From Dipteris shenzhenensis (lineage: Eukaryota; Polypodiophyta; Polypodiopsida; Gleicheniales): a DNA stretch of 64,000 nt. The notes beneath the pieces are model-generated. The model was given only the letters and a program-made list of their open reading frames with translations. It did no database searches and had not been told where the DNA came from. The DNA is taken from NCBI GenBank assembly GCA_047967505.1, contig CM106540.1, one strand, 5' to 3'. This document shows positions 25,797 to 38,280 of this stretch, piece after piece (within the stretch, counting starts at the first letter, position 1; the number at the start of each line of letters is the position of its first letter). The position numbers and the translations under genes are program-made.

Positions 25797-26791
25797 GTAT
25801 TGCCAAGGTGAACTAAAAGAGAATTTTGTCGGCGGGCATACGGTATCCGCATTTTAAAAATCGCACCTGGTCATCATAAATAAATTCCATAGTGCCTTCA
25901 AGCGTTTAGGGTGTCAATCCTGCGGGAATTCCTTAAGGTTCTTTACGAGAGAGCGTCCAGCAACATTGTGGGGTCACTACAACATGGTACATCGACTATT
26001 TTACAATACCCTGATGCCAGAATGTTTAAAAATGCAGAGCGTTGTTCTGGGAAGGGATGAAAATTAAATGGGCTGAAACGACTTTTTAGCCGTGGGGCCA
26101 CATCAGGTGGTATTTCATAATGACCTGGGAGAACAAGTGGTGGCATTGTGAGTGCTGTGCACCCAGTTTAGTAAACACAATTTGGTGGCAGAAGGAGATG
26201 GTCATCTCAAGGTTCTGCCCATGGGTGTCCAACCAAGCCGTGCATCTTGGGTGCTTACTTCGAGGTGACTTTGCTGCCTCTATAGAGTTCCATGCAGCAG
26301 CTCCCAGAAGTTTGAGGAGCCGTGCAGCTCTTGGAGGCTTGCTGTTGAAAAGGAATCTGGTTGTAGCCCGTGTCTCAAGAAGAGATGCCTGGGTAGCTAT
26401 TAGCTCTGAGCATAGCAGGCCATACTCTTGTATGGAACTTGAGGCAGGTGACATGGGCCTGGCATCACCTCGTAGCCCATGCATCTTTAGAGACAGCTAT
26501 ACAGGGCCCTTATCCTGGCATCCAATCTGTCCACTTATGTATTGTTTTTCCAGAGTTGATGCACTTCTTTTGCAACTCATTCTGGTGTGAATAGAGGGGG
26601 GGGGATGGAGAGCCATCTCTTTTTCTTTCTTGCGGCCATGGCTTGAATGCTACCAGAGCGAGTTTGAGCTAACTTAGGAGCAACTGCTGTCACCTGTGTT
26701 CAGTCCAAAGACGACAGTCATGCTCTGCCTAGGACTGCTATGGCAGGGCAGCTATGTTGGAATAGATGGGTCAACTCCCCACATGCGAGCC
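25795..26791. other. Unassigned, possibly the 3' flank or LTR of the minus gypsy
   Basis: Two overlapping open frames of 132 to 156 codons exist here (26086-26484 minus and 26120-26590 plus). Neither shows a known motif or biased composition pointing to a real protein. The region follows the integrase of the minus-strand gypsy, so it may hold the end of that element. LTR borders could not be fixed. Confidence 0.3.
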
Positions 26792-29745
26792 TCAACACAG
26801 GAGGACAAGGGGGCCGAATAATTCTTGAACTTTACACCTTGCGTACCAGATGAATAGCATTATGAATTTTCCATTGGTCTGGCAATTGTAATCTGTATGC
26901 CACATCATTAATTGCATCTGTGACTCGGAAAGGGTGGTAGACAGTTTGGCATACACTCTCTCTTTGCCCTTAAGGTTATGAAGCCTGGCTTTCTTAAATT
27001 TCAAAAGTATCCAATCGCCCCTGTTGAGGTCTAGCTTCCTTCCATGCGTATTTGCAGTGTTCTTTTTTCTCTCCTGAGACCTCTCTATTGCTGTCCGCAC
27101 TTGGCTGAATGTTGTTTGGAGTCTTTGGCATACTGATCAGCTGCAAATATCTCGTCTTTGGTCCTCAGGATTGATGGCAGAATCACTTTTCCATATATGA
27201 CCTCCAATGGAGCTTTACTTGTGGACGTAAGAACTGTATTATTGTATGCAAACTTCACGAGTGTAAGGTAGTTTTCCCAATCTGATTTTTGGTCAGCCAC
27301 GTAGCATTTCAAAAGATCTAGCATTGTTGAATTGCTACTTCACTTTGATCATCTGTTTGGGAATGGAAAGAAGAAGAAAAATTCTGATTCGTCCCCATAT
27401 TATCAAATAAGGCTCTTCAGAATAGGCTGGTCATCCTGGGATCTTTGTCGCTAGCAATGGACTTATTCAGTGTTCTTTTTTTCCTCCTAAAGACTGCTGT
27501 CTGCATTGGCTGAATGCCGTTTGGAGTCTCTACCATACTGTTCAGCTGCAATATCTCGTCTTTGGTTCTCAAGATTGGTGGTAGAATCACTTTTCCATAT
27601 ATGACCTCAAACGGACCTTTACTTGTGGACGTACGAACTATATTATTGTATGCAAACTCCACTAGTGGAAGGTACTTTTCCCAATCTGATTTTTGGTCAG
27701 CCAGGTAGCATTTCGAAAGATCAGGCATTGTTGAATTGCTATTTCACTTGGACCATCTGTTTGGGAATGGAAAGAAGAAGAAAAATTCAGTTTCGTCCCC
27801 ATATTATCAAATAAGGCTCTTCATAATAGGCTAGTCATCTTGGGGTCTTTGTCAACAATGGACTTAGGCATTCCATGGTGCGTGAAAATTTGAGCTAGGA
27901 AAACTTTAGCCATATGATTTGCCTGGATTGTCTTCCGTATTGGAATGAAATGAGCCTACTTGCTGAATCTGTCAATAACAGTCTATATCTCATCATTTCC
28001 AGTCTTTGATCATGACAAATAAAAAATGAAGTCCATTGCTATGCTTTCCCATGGTGACTGAGGCACAGGAAGAGGCATCAATAGGCCAGGTGCCTTCCAT
28101 CTATCATACTTGACCTTTTGACAAGTAAGGCATTTTGTAACAACCTTGTGTATGTCTTTACACATGGCTGGACAATAAAATAACCTCCAAAGCTTGAGTA
28201 GTAGCTGCAATTCCCCTATGCTCAGCATATGGAGGTGCATGGCGTTCCTCTAAAATCTTTTGGCTCATATATCGGGTGATATATAGGCAACCATCCTTCA
28301 TGAAATAGCCATCTTTTATGGAATTTTGACTTGTTGATTACCCCTCTTGCATTTGTTGCATTATCTCTCCAAAGTCTGGGTTGCTGACATACTGTTCTCT
28401 CATTTCTTCAAGATCCCTATGATAAGCAATGGTCACATTATTGACTGGGGTCCTCTAGACAAGGCATCGGCTACTCTATTCTAAGCTTCGAGTGTATGGA
28501 CAATCTGAAAATGATACATTGACAGCATATTTGCCCATTTCATGTGCTTATCTGAGAGCTTAGTCTGTGTCAAGACGTATCCAATAGATAGTGCTTCCAT
28601 GTATTAATGAATCATAGCTAGCAATTTTTTCTCAAAGATTCCCAGGTACTTCTCAGCATCATGTAGTCTCCAGCTTTCATAAGCCACTACATGGCCATCC
28701 TGATGGAGTGCAGCCCCAACACATTCGCTGCAAGCATCACAATCCACATCAAAAAACTTGTATAAATTGGGGACTACAAGAATTAGTTCTGTCGTCAACT
28801 TGCTTTTGAGTATTAAATGCTGTCTTTTGTGCCTCATGCCACCTGAAGGCTGCATTCTTTTTGGTCAAGTCTTGAAGTGGAGCAGCTATATCAGCAATAT
28901 GCCTGATAAACCTTCTGTTGTACGAGAACAGACCCAGAAAGATGTGTGCTTCATGAACACTTTTTAGCTCAGGTCATTCTTAAATGGCTTGAATTTCGGC
29001 AAGATCCATTTGAATTTCATTCTTGGAAATGGTATGTCCCAAATAATGGATCTCTTTCATGAAAAATTCACTCTTCTTGCTATTGGCATAGAGCTGATGA
29101 TTACGCAGCTCTTGAAAGACAATAATACAGTGTTCCTTGTGTTCTTCAGACTTGGAAAAGGCTATGATGTCATCAAAGAAGGTACTAGTGAAATGCTCGT
29201 AAGGACTGAAGATACGATCCATCATCCATAACTAAAGGCGCCTTCTCCCTCTTCAATACCCCTCCTATTTGTCAAAGTTTGCCAGTTTGGACCCACCAAA
29301 GGTGCCTCCCTTAAGTCTCCCACCATTGAGCATCCTAGGCCTTTGATCCATTCACCATCCACCTCCATCCAAAGGCCAAAACAATGAATTGATATTTGTA
29401 ATGCAAGAAGCATGCCTCACCTTTTACATTCTCAGTGACATCTTTCCTTATTGGCGTTGTAGTGCTAGGATTCATATAAAAAATCCACATGGGCGGGCTC
29501 TTTGTATCATGTCCTGCACATGATAACAAGTTTTGAATTGAGGTGGTGAGTAGTTAGGGTATCAAAGAGAAGCCTTGCAAGATAAGGGTGCATCCCATGC
29601 CCAGTAGGAGGAAATCCATCTGCATAGTGGCCCCATGAAACATGAGATCGGCATCTAGGGCCTTGCCCAAGTCTTTAGTCTTAACACCTAGTCTAAGAGC
29701 TAAGTCCTTTGATATAAAATTATATGTTGCCCCTGGGTCAAACAA
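26792..29745 (-). pseudogene. Ty3/gypsy pol, heavily decayed (minus strand)
   Basis: Read on the minus strand from 29745: protease with MFDPGATYNFISKDLALRLGV, where the catalytic triad reads D-P-G. RT is represented by HYKYQFIVLAFG near 29420-29385, then an unrelated stretch of roughly 130 to 160 bp, then MDRIFSPYEHF and the active box TFFDDIIAFSKS (from 29225). RNase H follows (DVDCDACSECVGAALHQDG, 28855-28604). The integrase has a zinc-binding segment (CLTCQKVKYDRWKAPG, 28240-28010), part of the core twice (27870-27060, see duplication), and the C-terminal GDWILLKFKKARLHNLKGKE (27100-26792). Many stops and frameshifts are present. It belongs with the gag at 29880-31262. Confidence 0.88.
27060..27870 (-). 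repeat. Tandem duplication of about 404 bp inside the integrase
   Basis: Both copies encode DQKSDWE-YL-LV-FAYNN and EVIYGKVILP-ILRTKDEI and share the same flanking text (for example ATTGTTGAATTGCTA at 27322 and 27727). The copies have diverged by several percent, so the duplication is not fresh. It interrupts the order of the integrase core. Confidence 0.85.
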
Positions 29746-29879
29746 AATGAGTGCCTGCTAGTCTTTGAAGGCATAGCTCTCTCGCTTCAGGGTCACTAAC
29801 TCATCCCAAAACATGCAGGACTCCTCCCGCCATTGGCCTCGGAGGTCCTTGTGGCTGTTTCTGCTCCTTTGAGAACGAA

Positions 29880-31262
<1,383 letters not shown>

Positions 31263-32250
31263 CAGTGCAACCCTGGTCTATAACTCGTCAGCCCAAATCA
31301 CACAATCTTTTCAGTCCAAGTTGAAGAATGCCTCAACAAGAGGTATATTGCATCTTAGAGTTTGCTTTGGCAAAATTTCCCCCTCGTGCCAAAACTTTCT
31401 GTCTGCTCGTGCTCAAGGCATAATCTCCCAACTCTTCTTAGACACTAGAATCTCCCTGACTTAGCATTTTGGACCTGCCATTTTTGGGCAGTAAAGCACT
31501 CAGGTCTGCTGTCTTCTAGGACCCCCCCCTTCCCCCCCCAAAAAAAGGGCTTGTTGCAGGTGTGGGCCAAACCCTGACTGTGGTCTGATGCAACACATGG
31601 CCCCAACCTACAAGAGAATGTCAAAGTGTGATGATGGGGGTGTCCTTTGACAAAGATATCAGAGCCAGCTACGTCACCATAGATAAGAATTGATGATTAG
31701 CGCCCTTTTAGTTGAATTGCTGTACGATTTGCTACAATCATCAATAGATTTACTTTACTATGTTGGGTTACTAGACCACATCGCGAGCTTGCGTTCTTAC
31801 CGATTAACTTTAGCGGGATTTTTTCCAGTGTGGCAACTTTTTTGCGTCTATATATATCTCTGGTAACGTATGTGCCTTAAACTCCAATCGCTAGTGCACA
31901 GCTCCAGCAATTGGTTCATCGGCTATTGCATATGTTTGGAACCCAATACCCACAATGACATGTTTGTACGCATAACCCGAATGACAGTCTGCCATGCACT
32001 TATGCAATCATATCTTTCCAAATCCTGTTGAGGATTGGCACAGTCTAGTGCTCGATCAATCGGTTCATTCCAGTTAACTCCACTTTTCCATTCCACCGCA
32101 AGCTATTCGCAGCTCCCATAGAGATACACAAACAAGCGTCAACGTTACACTCTTAGCCTTCTGACTCTTCATCCTAACTGCGCTTGTAGTTGATGGCCGG
32201 GAAGGGTCCAGACCATGGTAGGACCATGCTGTGTTGAAGAAAAGAGCAAG
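31263..32250 (-). other. Leader region of the minus gypsy
   Basis: About 1 kb between the PBS at 32251 and the gag start, with no recognised protein. It contains C and A runs near 31527-31545 and a plus-oriented ATATCAGAGCCAGC at 31657-31670 that resembles part of a PBS. Confidence 0.4.
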
Positions 32251-32264
32251 CCTTGCTCTGATAC
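32251..32264 (-). promoter_or_regulatory. Primer binding site of the minus gypsy
   Basis: The minus strand reads TTAGTATCAGAGCAAGG, close to the initiator-Met primer site (one mismatch in TGGTATCAGAGC). The LTR should lie at higher coordinates but is cut by the copia fragment that starts at 32393. Confidence 0.55.
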
Positions 32265-32392
32265 TAATACAATCCAATCTCCAACACAATTCACTGACGA
32301 TGTTTGGTCACGTTTTACAATTCACCGGTAGAAATGATGACTAACTTCTTGCTCGGCTAGACCCCCCCCCCCCCCTCGGGTCAGATTTTACT
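32265..32392 (-). other. Probable remnant of the minus gypsy LTR
   Basis: Sequence next to the PBS, including a run of 14 or more C at about 32361-32376. It is too short to confirm as an LTR. Confidence 0.25.
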
Positions 32393-33005
32393 TCACAATG
32401 AAAATTGTGAGTATAAGGCTCTCAGCTGTGGATTATAAGGCACAATATATTGATGAATAATACCCCGAGCTGCCAAAAAATTAGAGAATTCACAGGACAT
32501 GTACCCCTCCCCCTCTGCTAGTGCGTAGGGTAAGGAGCTTGTTCCCAGATTCGTTTTCAGCCATGGCAAGCCAATGTCTAAAGCATGAGAACACATCAGA
32601 TTTGGCCTTCATGCCATATATCCAAGTGAATCTGGTGTGGTCATCCACAAAGGTACAAAAGTAAAGGTAGCCCCCAAGAGATGCTGTCCGCATCGGCCCG
32701 CTCACATCACTATGCACAAGGTGAAGCTTCCTGGATGTACCAACTGTCCCATCCTTTTGAAATGAGAAACGGTGCATTTTGCCCAACAAGCATACCTCAC
32801 AAACATGTTTAACTGGTGCATGCATGGGTGGGATACCATGTCCTGTGAATGCATGTTAACCAAGCTTCAGTAGTTGAGGTGACCCAACCTCGCATGCCAT
32901 AAGTGTGAATCTGAAATTACAGATTCAGCCACCAAATTTGCCTCTATAGCAAGCTGTTTGTTATAAACATCAAGATGATATAGCTCAGAAGGAAGTGACC
33001 CAGTA
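32393..33005 (-). pseudogene. Ty1/copia pre-integrase and integrase fragment (minus strand)
   Basis: From 33000 downwards the minus strand reads SLPSELYHLD, SDSHLWHARLGHLNY (GAG-pre-integrase), VCEVCLLGKMHRFSFQ, then the integrase core with HSDVSGPM and FCTFVDDHTRFTWIYGM. A stop follows LGHLNY. A frameshift with purine/GT-rich disorder near 32510 breaks the GGEYMS motif, after which FSNFLAARGIIHQ continues in another frame. RT is absent. The matching gag-protease part lies at 36716-38060, on the other side of the LTR element 33006-36712. Confidence 0.88.
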
Positions 33006-33496
33006 TGTCATGTGCATGGTGTACCTAGGGTTGGATAGCAGGTGAACGTGAGTTACGGGATAGCACAGGGCTGGATGGCTATATTTATCCGAGATTGCTA
33101 CATATAGAGATTGATTCATATATAGTGCTCGCTTTATATGGAGGGAGGTATTCATAGCATTGTGCTATCTATAGCGGGTTTTCTTCTATATAGAGGGAGG
33201 GCCAGTGCTATTGTGTAGTTCAGTTGAGCGCTCCTCAATTGATGGATGGGACTTGGACCGAGGCCGGGACTCTGGCCATCTACATGGCGGATCATAGGTG
33301 GTGTATCGAAGGTCCTCTGGATGGGCTCATGTGGTATGGGACGCTTGGGTTAGATACGGGCCTATGGATGAGTCGAGCTGTAGCCCATGTGCTCAGGGGT
33401 GGTCGGGAGGATTGAGGCACCTGTGTTATGATTCTGGTTGGATTGAGGACGAGAGTCTAGGTCATTGATAGGGTCAGATCTTGCGGGGTCGTGCCA
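33006..33496 (+). repeat. 5' LTR of the non-autonomous element (491 bp)
   Basis: It starts TGTCATGTGCATGG and ends near GTCGTGCCA. It is rich in TATATAG-type words and small hairpins such as ATAGCAttgTGCTAT near 33157-33171. Confidence 0.9.
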
Positions 33497-33498
33497 TT

Positions 33499-33510
33499 TG
33501 GTATCAGAGC
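33499..33510 (+). promoter_or_regulatory. Primer binding site of the non-autonomous element
   Basis: TGGTATCAGAGC lies two bases after the LTR, an exact initiator-Met primer site. Confidence 0.9.
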
Positions 33511-35180
33511 TGTCCTATCACAATTGAATCCAACGCGAGGTATGCATAAAAGATGTCCTCGAGGTACGTTTTTTGAGATTGCTCTTGCAAATCTGAATTT
33601 CCACTCATGTATGGGCTGAATTGTTGGTTGATGATGCACGCTTATGATTGGGAGAGTTGTGGAAGAAATAGACGTCCATAGGCTGTGTGCTCTCTCTCGG
33701 TTGCTATGTGTTTGGAAATCGAGACTCCCTGAGAAGGGTAGGTGATGAGAAGATTTGATGTTTCAGTAAGAGATATGAGCATGTGTTGTTTCTTACCTAT
33801 AACTTCCCACGCTTGGGTTGTTGATGTGATTGGCTGTGTGGGGAAGAGTGGGCTGGTTAGGGAAAGAATTTGCTCTAGGTTCTCAAGGATGAGATTCCTA
33901 CCCTAGAAACCTAGATTTGTTGTAGTTGGGAAGCGGGAGGAAAGAGAGGGTGTTCATAAGCTAGAGAAGGCTTGTCTAGGAGATTCGGGCATCAGAGACA
34001 GGGGCGATATGATTGGACCATTATAAAATTGGGAAAGGTCCAAGGAGGTGAGTCATCCTATCTTGACTGTGGGGATTCGGTTTCAATTTATGTGGAAATG
34101 GGTTTCGATTTGTGTGGAAATGAGGCCAAGGTTGTTACACCCAATTAAATGTATTGATATAATATGCACGCATGGAAGATACTATCTCCCACCTTGGGCG
34201 TGTGGGATGGGCCAGGTAGTGGGGGAATAATTGAAGTCATGTGATCAAGGATAGACACCTTCTATATCTGCTCTCATGGATCCTAAGAACTGGATGATCT
34301 TGTGATAGGAGCGGTTTACTGTGCACAAGTTTATACAGGATATATCTTGTTTTAAGAGATTTCGGATTGTATATTTCCGTAGTCTTTGGATCACATAGGA
34401 TGTTATTCCTATGATGGTTGACTATATACATGTCTAGAATAGTACCATTGACTAGATATAGCCAACTGAATTTTTACTGATTATCCTCATGTAGGGGCAT
34501 TTCGAGGATAGATCAAGGGACCATATCTTTGGTCAGAATTTTGCCCATTGATACTTCCATGAAGATTCTCCCATCATGAGTTATGAACGGATACCTAATT
34601 GTTATGCGATGGACAGTCTGTCATGTATTTGAACCCAAGAATTTGAATTACAAGGGTATTCCGTTGAGGGATTTTCTGAATACTAAGTAATTCAAGACAT
34701 TAGGGTTGATAGAGTTGCAACCCAGAAATTGACCTTGAGGGGCTCAATTGATGGGGTTGTTTGAACAATGATTCCTTTATCTCAACCTAAGAATTTTGAG
34801 TTCAAGGGTATTCAGCATGATGAATATTTTTCGCGAATTCTGAGTTAGAACTCAATAGATAAGGTTGATAGAATCATTTACCTTCAGGTACGGATTTTAC
34901 CATGCTTGTGTACGGATATGTCAACGGAACTAACTTTGTGGATTTAGGCGTTACTTAATTCCTTGAGGAGAATGCTCGATGATACGTAACCTTGTTGAGA
35001 TTGAGAGATTTACTGTCCTTGGGTTGGTTATCAAAGCTTGTGGCTTTGGCCTTAGATTCTCTTTGATTTGAATCTCATGGAAAGTATAGCACACTCAAAC
35101 TGATAGTCAGAGTATAGTTATTGGCATTGACTCATCTTCATAGAGAGTTTTCGGGCTTTTTGGTGAACTCAGGAGTGAGT
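33511..35180 (+). other. Internal region of the non-autonomous element
   Basis: No capsid, protease, RT or integrase motif was found in any frame. The longest frames are about 60 codons. This absence between good LTRs is the basis for calling the element non-autonomous. Confidence 0.7.
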
Positions 35181-35199
35181 TCTTAGAGGAAGGGGAGTA
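35181..35199 (+). promoter_or_regulatory. Polypurine tract of the non-autonomous element
   Basis: TTCTTAGAGGAAGGGGAGTA lies directly before the 3' LTR, and its purine core is AGAGGAAGGGGAG. Confidence 0.85.
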
Positions 35200-35562
35200 T
35201 GTCATGTGCATGGTGTACCTAGGGTTGGATAGCAGGTGAACGTGGGTTACGGGATAGCATAGGGTTGGATGGCTATTTATAGCCGAGATTGCTATATATA
35301 GAGATTGATTCATATATAGTGCTCGCTTTATATGGAGCTATTCATAGCATTGTGCTATCTATAGTGGGTCTCCTTCTATATAGAGGGAGGGCCAGTGCTA
35401 TTGTGTAGTTCAGTTGAGCTCTCCTCAACTGATGGATGGGGCTTGGACCCAGGCCAGGACTGTGGCCATCTACATGGAGGATCATAGGTGGTGTATCGAA
35501 GGTGCTTTGGACGGGCTCAGGTGGTATGGGACGCCTGGGTTAGATACGGGTCTATGGATGAG

Positions 35563-36580
35563 GGGGACGAGCATTTTCTGAGCGAAATCTTCCGAGCGTC
35601 CGAGCGAAGGAAAAAAAAAACTTCCAACTATGCATAAATATGGCAAAAATCGATCAGAAGAAAACATAGTTTCACTTAGAAATATGCAAAGTATTATAGC
35701 AATGCCTATTTTATACAAAAATCTTTAGGTGAATCTGTAGGAATGGTGAGAGCATAATGGGATGGCTTTTGAAGAAACCCACATGTAGAGTAGACTTCTC
35801 TATAAAAATTCCCTTATGATCCTTCTTACAACTTTTACTTAATAGGGGGTGACATTGAAAACCTTCTCTCAACCTATCTTCATGAAAGAGTTTCTTCAAA
35901 GAAAACTCATTGAAGCAAGCCATCCAGGTAGTTTCGCCAGCGAAACCCCTTTGAAGCAAGTCTCCCAAGGTAGTTTCGCTGGCGAAACTACCTTGGACAG
36001 CACTTTTAAAAGTGACATAACTTTCATATCCAATGTCCAAATATAGTCATTCAACCACTCAATTTGATCGGAACACCCCATTTGAGCACATCCATGGAGT
36101 TATATTTTGGAAAATCTTTCATATATAGTATTAAATATTACATGTATTTTATGAGAGTGATATATAAGCCCAAGTTAATACTTATTTATAGTAATTTAAA
36201 CTTCTTTAGAAACATGTCCATAAATATGCTATAAAAACACTAACAAGATATTGCCATATGATATAAATGTGTTAATAAGTAATTATATATGCATAGTATT
36301 ATTATATTGAGAGTGATTGTGAGGAATGTTTCTTAAAGGAATCAACACTTTTTTAAGGTAATAACAGGGGTACAAAGGGATGTCTCTAAATAAGAAAATT
36401 ATGTTGTGTAAAAATGAATGAGTGACTAGTCTGTATATTTTTATGATAAAGGGATCTAGTTCTAGTGAAAATAAAAGTGTAAAAACCATGTTTCCTAAAG
36501 AAAAACATTTTAAAAATCTCTTGAAAAACACGCTCGGATAAACCTGCTCATACATTTTTGCTCGTAAAATTGACGCATCC
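35563..36580. mobile_element. Mutator-like (MULE/MITE-sized) DNA transposon, 1,018 bp
   Basis: A 9-bp direct repeat ATGGATGAG flanks it (35554-35562 and 36581-36589), and comparison with the intact LTR confirms a clean insertion there. A 9-bp duplication is the Mutator hallmark. The two ends are imperfect inverted repeats: the left starts GGGGACGAGCATTTTCTGAG and the complement of the right starts GGATGCGTCAATTTTACGAG; about 20 of 36 positions match. No transposase is encoded. Internal palindromes lie at 35930-35996. Confidence 0.75.
35965..35996. repeat. Perfect 15-bp-arm palindrome
   Basis: CCAAGGTAGTTTCGC, two loop bases, then its exact reverse complement. A related shorter palindrome with GTTTCGC arms lies just upstream at about 35932-35947. 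Confidence 0.95.
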
Positions 36581-36715
36581 ATGGATGAGTCGAGCTTTAG
36601 CCACGGACTCGGGGGTGGTCGGGAGGTTCGAGGCACCTGCGTTATGATTCTAGTTGGATTGAGGACAAGATTCTAGGTCAGTGATAGGGTCAGATCTTGC
36701 GGGGTCGTGTCATTT

Positions 36716-38060
36716 AAGTACTATGCTTTCATCGTACCGGTTGTCATACATGGCACATCGATAACCATCAAAGAGAACTCGAAATCCATTCAAGGATAGG
36801 CTGCAATGGAGATGAGGTTCTTCTTGATACTTGGGACAAACAAAACGTCCATGAGCGTGACCGTATCACCTGAAACTGAAGTGACCTCGACCTGGCCAAT
36901 CCCTTTCATGGGATATGATGTATTGTTGGCACATGTCACTGTGCCACCATGTGGAGCAGCCCCCAATGTTTGAAAGAGTGATCTGCAAGAAGTGATGTGC
37001 TTGGAAGCACCATTGTCGAAGCACCAATGTGACTTGGAATCTAAGACAGACAAGGATGTAGCATGCTTTTGTGGATGGTATTGGCATGTCACCGTGAAAG
37101 CCCACCCGTGGTGAGCAATGGTGGTTGCCTCATGACCATGATCGGGGGCAGCAGCAATAGTAGTGACAACAAATCCCTTTTGCTGTTTTTTGTTTTCAGA
37201 AGCGATGCGATTGCGACATTCAAAAATGTCATGTCCTAGCTTCTTGCAATAATTATAGCGTTTGCTGTTTTTCTTCTTTGCATCAGACGGGGTAGAATTA
37301 GATGAGTGTCTAGTAGTAGATGAGCCTCCAAAAGGCTTTGGTTTGCTGTAATTTTGCCCGTTCTTTCCCTTATTTTTGTGATTAGCGACAAAAGACCGAT
37401 TTGCAACTTGAGAGACAGTGACTCTGCTCCTCCTGCAAGAAAAGGGAAACAAGCTGGTAGCCCATGGCAACCAACCTCAATGTAGTAGCAACCCCTTGGT
37501 AGGACTCATGAAGTCCATTAAGTGTCGTGGACACTACCTGAGCATCTAGAATAATTTTATCCACATTAATGAGCTGCTCTTGAAAATCCTTGATTTTTTT
37601 GATGTATGCATCCATGCTGTCCCCCTCTTCCATCTTGACATTCTCCGATTGCCTATGTAAGAGCGAACCTGGTAAAGGTTAGCCAAGATGTCCCACGCAG
37701 CCTTCGATGTGTTAGAAGACCGAATGTGAGGAATGATGTATCTCTTGACTGTAAAAGCAATGATAGAATGTGCTTGGGCATCTCTACCATCCCATCTGGC
37801 CTGGTCGGGTGTGGGAGGGGGGGCTGGAGTAGTAGTAGAAGAGTGAGTACATCGAGAGGTGGCTGTAACAGCTGCACTAGCTATAGAAGGAGCCGGAGTG
37901 GAAGGCACAAAGGAAGGTCGGAGGCCCGATCTTGAGACAATACCCCAAAATTTTTTGGCAAGGATGGCTGGGAATGGTGTGATGAATAGCAACAAGAGAG
38001 GTGGGAGGAATAGGTGATGTGCAGCAACAGGAGGTGCGGGTGAAAATATGCGATGGATGT
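36716..38060 (-). pseudogene. Ty1/copia gag and protease (minus strand)
   Basis: From about 37990 the minus strand encodes the capsid (FWGIVSRSGLRPS, ARWDGRDAQAHSIIAFTVKR, SSNTSKAAWDILANLYQ, then after a frameshift DAYIKKIKDFQEQLINVDKI and LNGLHESYQGVATTLRL). A zinc knuckle follows (YNYCKKLGHDIFECRNR). The protease then reads HWCFDNGASKHITSC, where the catalytic triad is D-N-G rather than D-S-G, plus VTCANNTSYPMKGIGQV and DVLFVPSIKKNLISI. It continues in the fragment 32393-33005 after the inserted LTR element. It is related to the plus-strand copia pieces at 50656-50925 and 52343-52880. Confidence 0.9.
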
Positions 38061-38084
38061 GCAGCAGGCAGGAGAGGCTGAAGC

Positions 38085-38262
38085 GTTCGAAAATAAAATT
38101 GGGAAACCTACTCTGGAGATTTCTTACCCTTTCCCACGTTGAACTCTCTTCAGGTCTATCTTTCCACTTAACCATACATTCTTGGTATATGGTATGTCTT
38201 GTTCTTTTTTCTTGTCTATCTAAAATTCATTCTGGTTCGTGTGGTGAAGTAGCAAGTTCAAT
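38085..38262 (-). pseudogene. Ty3/gypsy chromodomain fragment
   Basis: The minus strand reads ATSPHEPEWILDRQEKRTRH, then YQECMVKWKDRPEESSTWE and LQSRFPNFIFE. This is the end of a gypsy integrase with its chromodomain. It is fused in frame to the copia gag at lower coordinates, so an open frame crosses the junction, but the two halves come from different elements. Nothing else of the gypsy is recognised nearby. Confidence 0.75.
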
Positions 38263-38280
38263 GAGAGCTCTTCTATAAAT

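Larger units (their letters stand above)
33006..36712 (+). mobile_element. Non-autonomous LTR retrotransposon (LARD-like) inserted in copia
   Basis: Direct LTRs (33006-33496; 35200-35562 plus 36581-36712), an exact PBS and a strong polypurine tract bound an internal region of about 1.7 kb without gag or pol domains. It is therefore probably mobilised by proteins of another element. Flanks CAGTA (33001-33005) and AAGTA (36716-36720, allowing a TTT tail on the LTR) may be the 5-bp target duplication with one change. The insertion splits a minus-strand copia. Confidence 0.85.
35200..36712 (+). repeat. 3' LTR of the non-autonomous element, interrupted
   Basis: The LTR matches the 5' copy in two parts, 35200-35562 and 36581-36712. 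The break is a 1,018-bp insertion flanked by ATGGATGAG. A segment near 35340 is also shorter than its 5' LTR counterpart. Confidence 0.88.

Noticed and set aside
26086-26590. Two opposite overlapping frames of 132 and 156 codons
   Set aside because: No motif, no heptads, no signal peptide, and neither strand is favoured; reported only as unassigned sequence.
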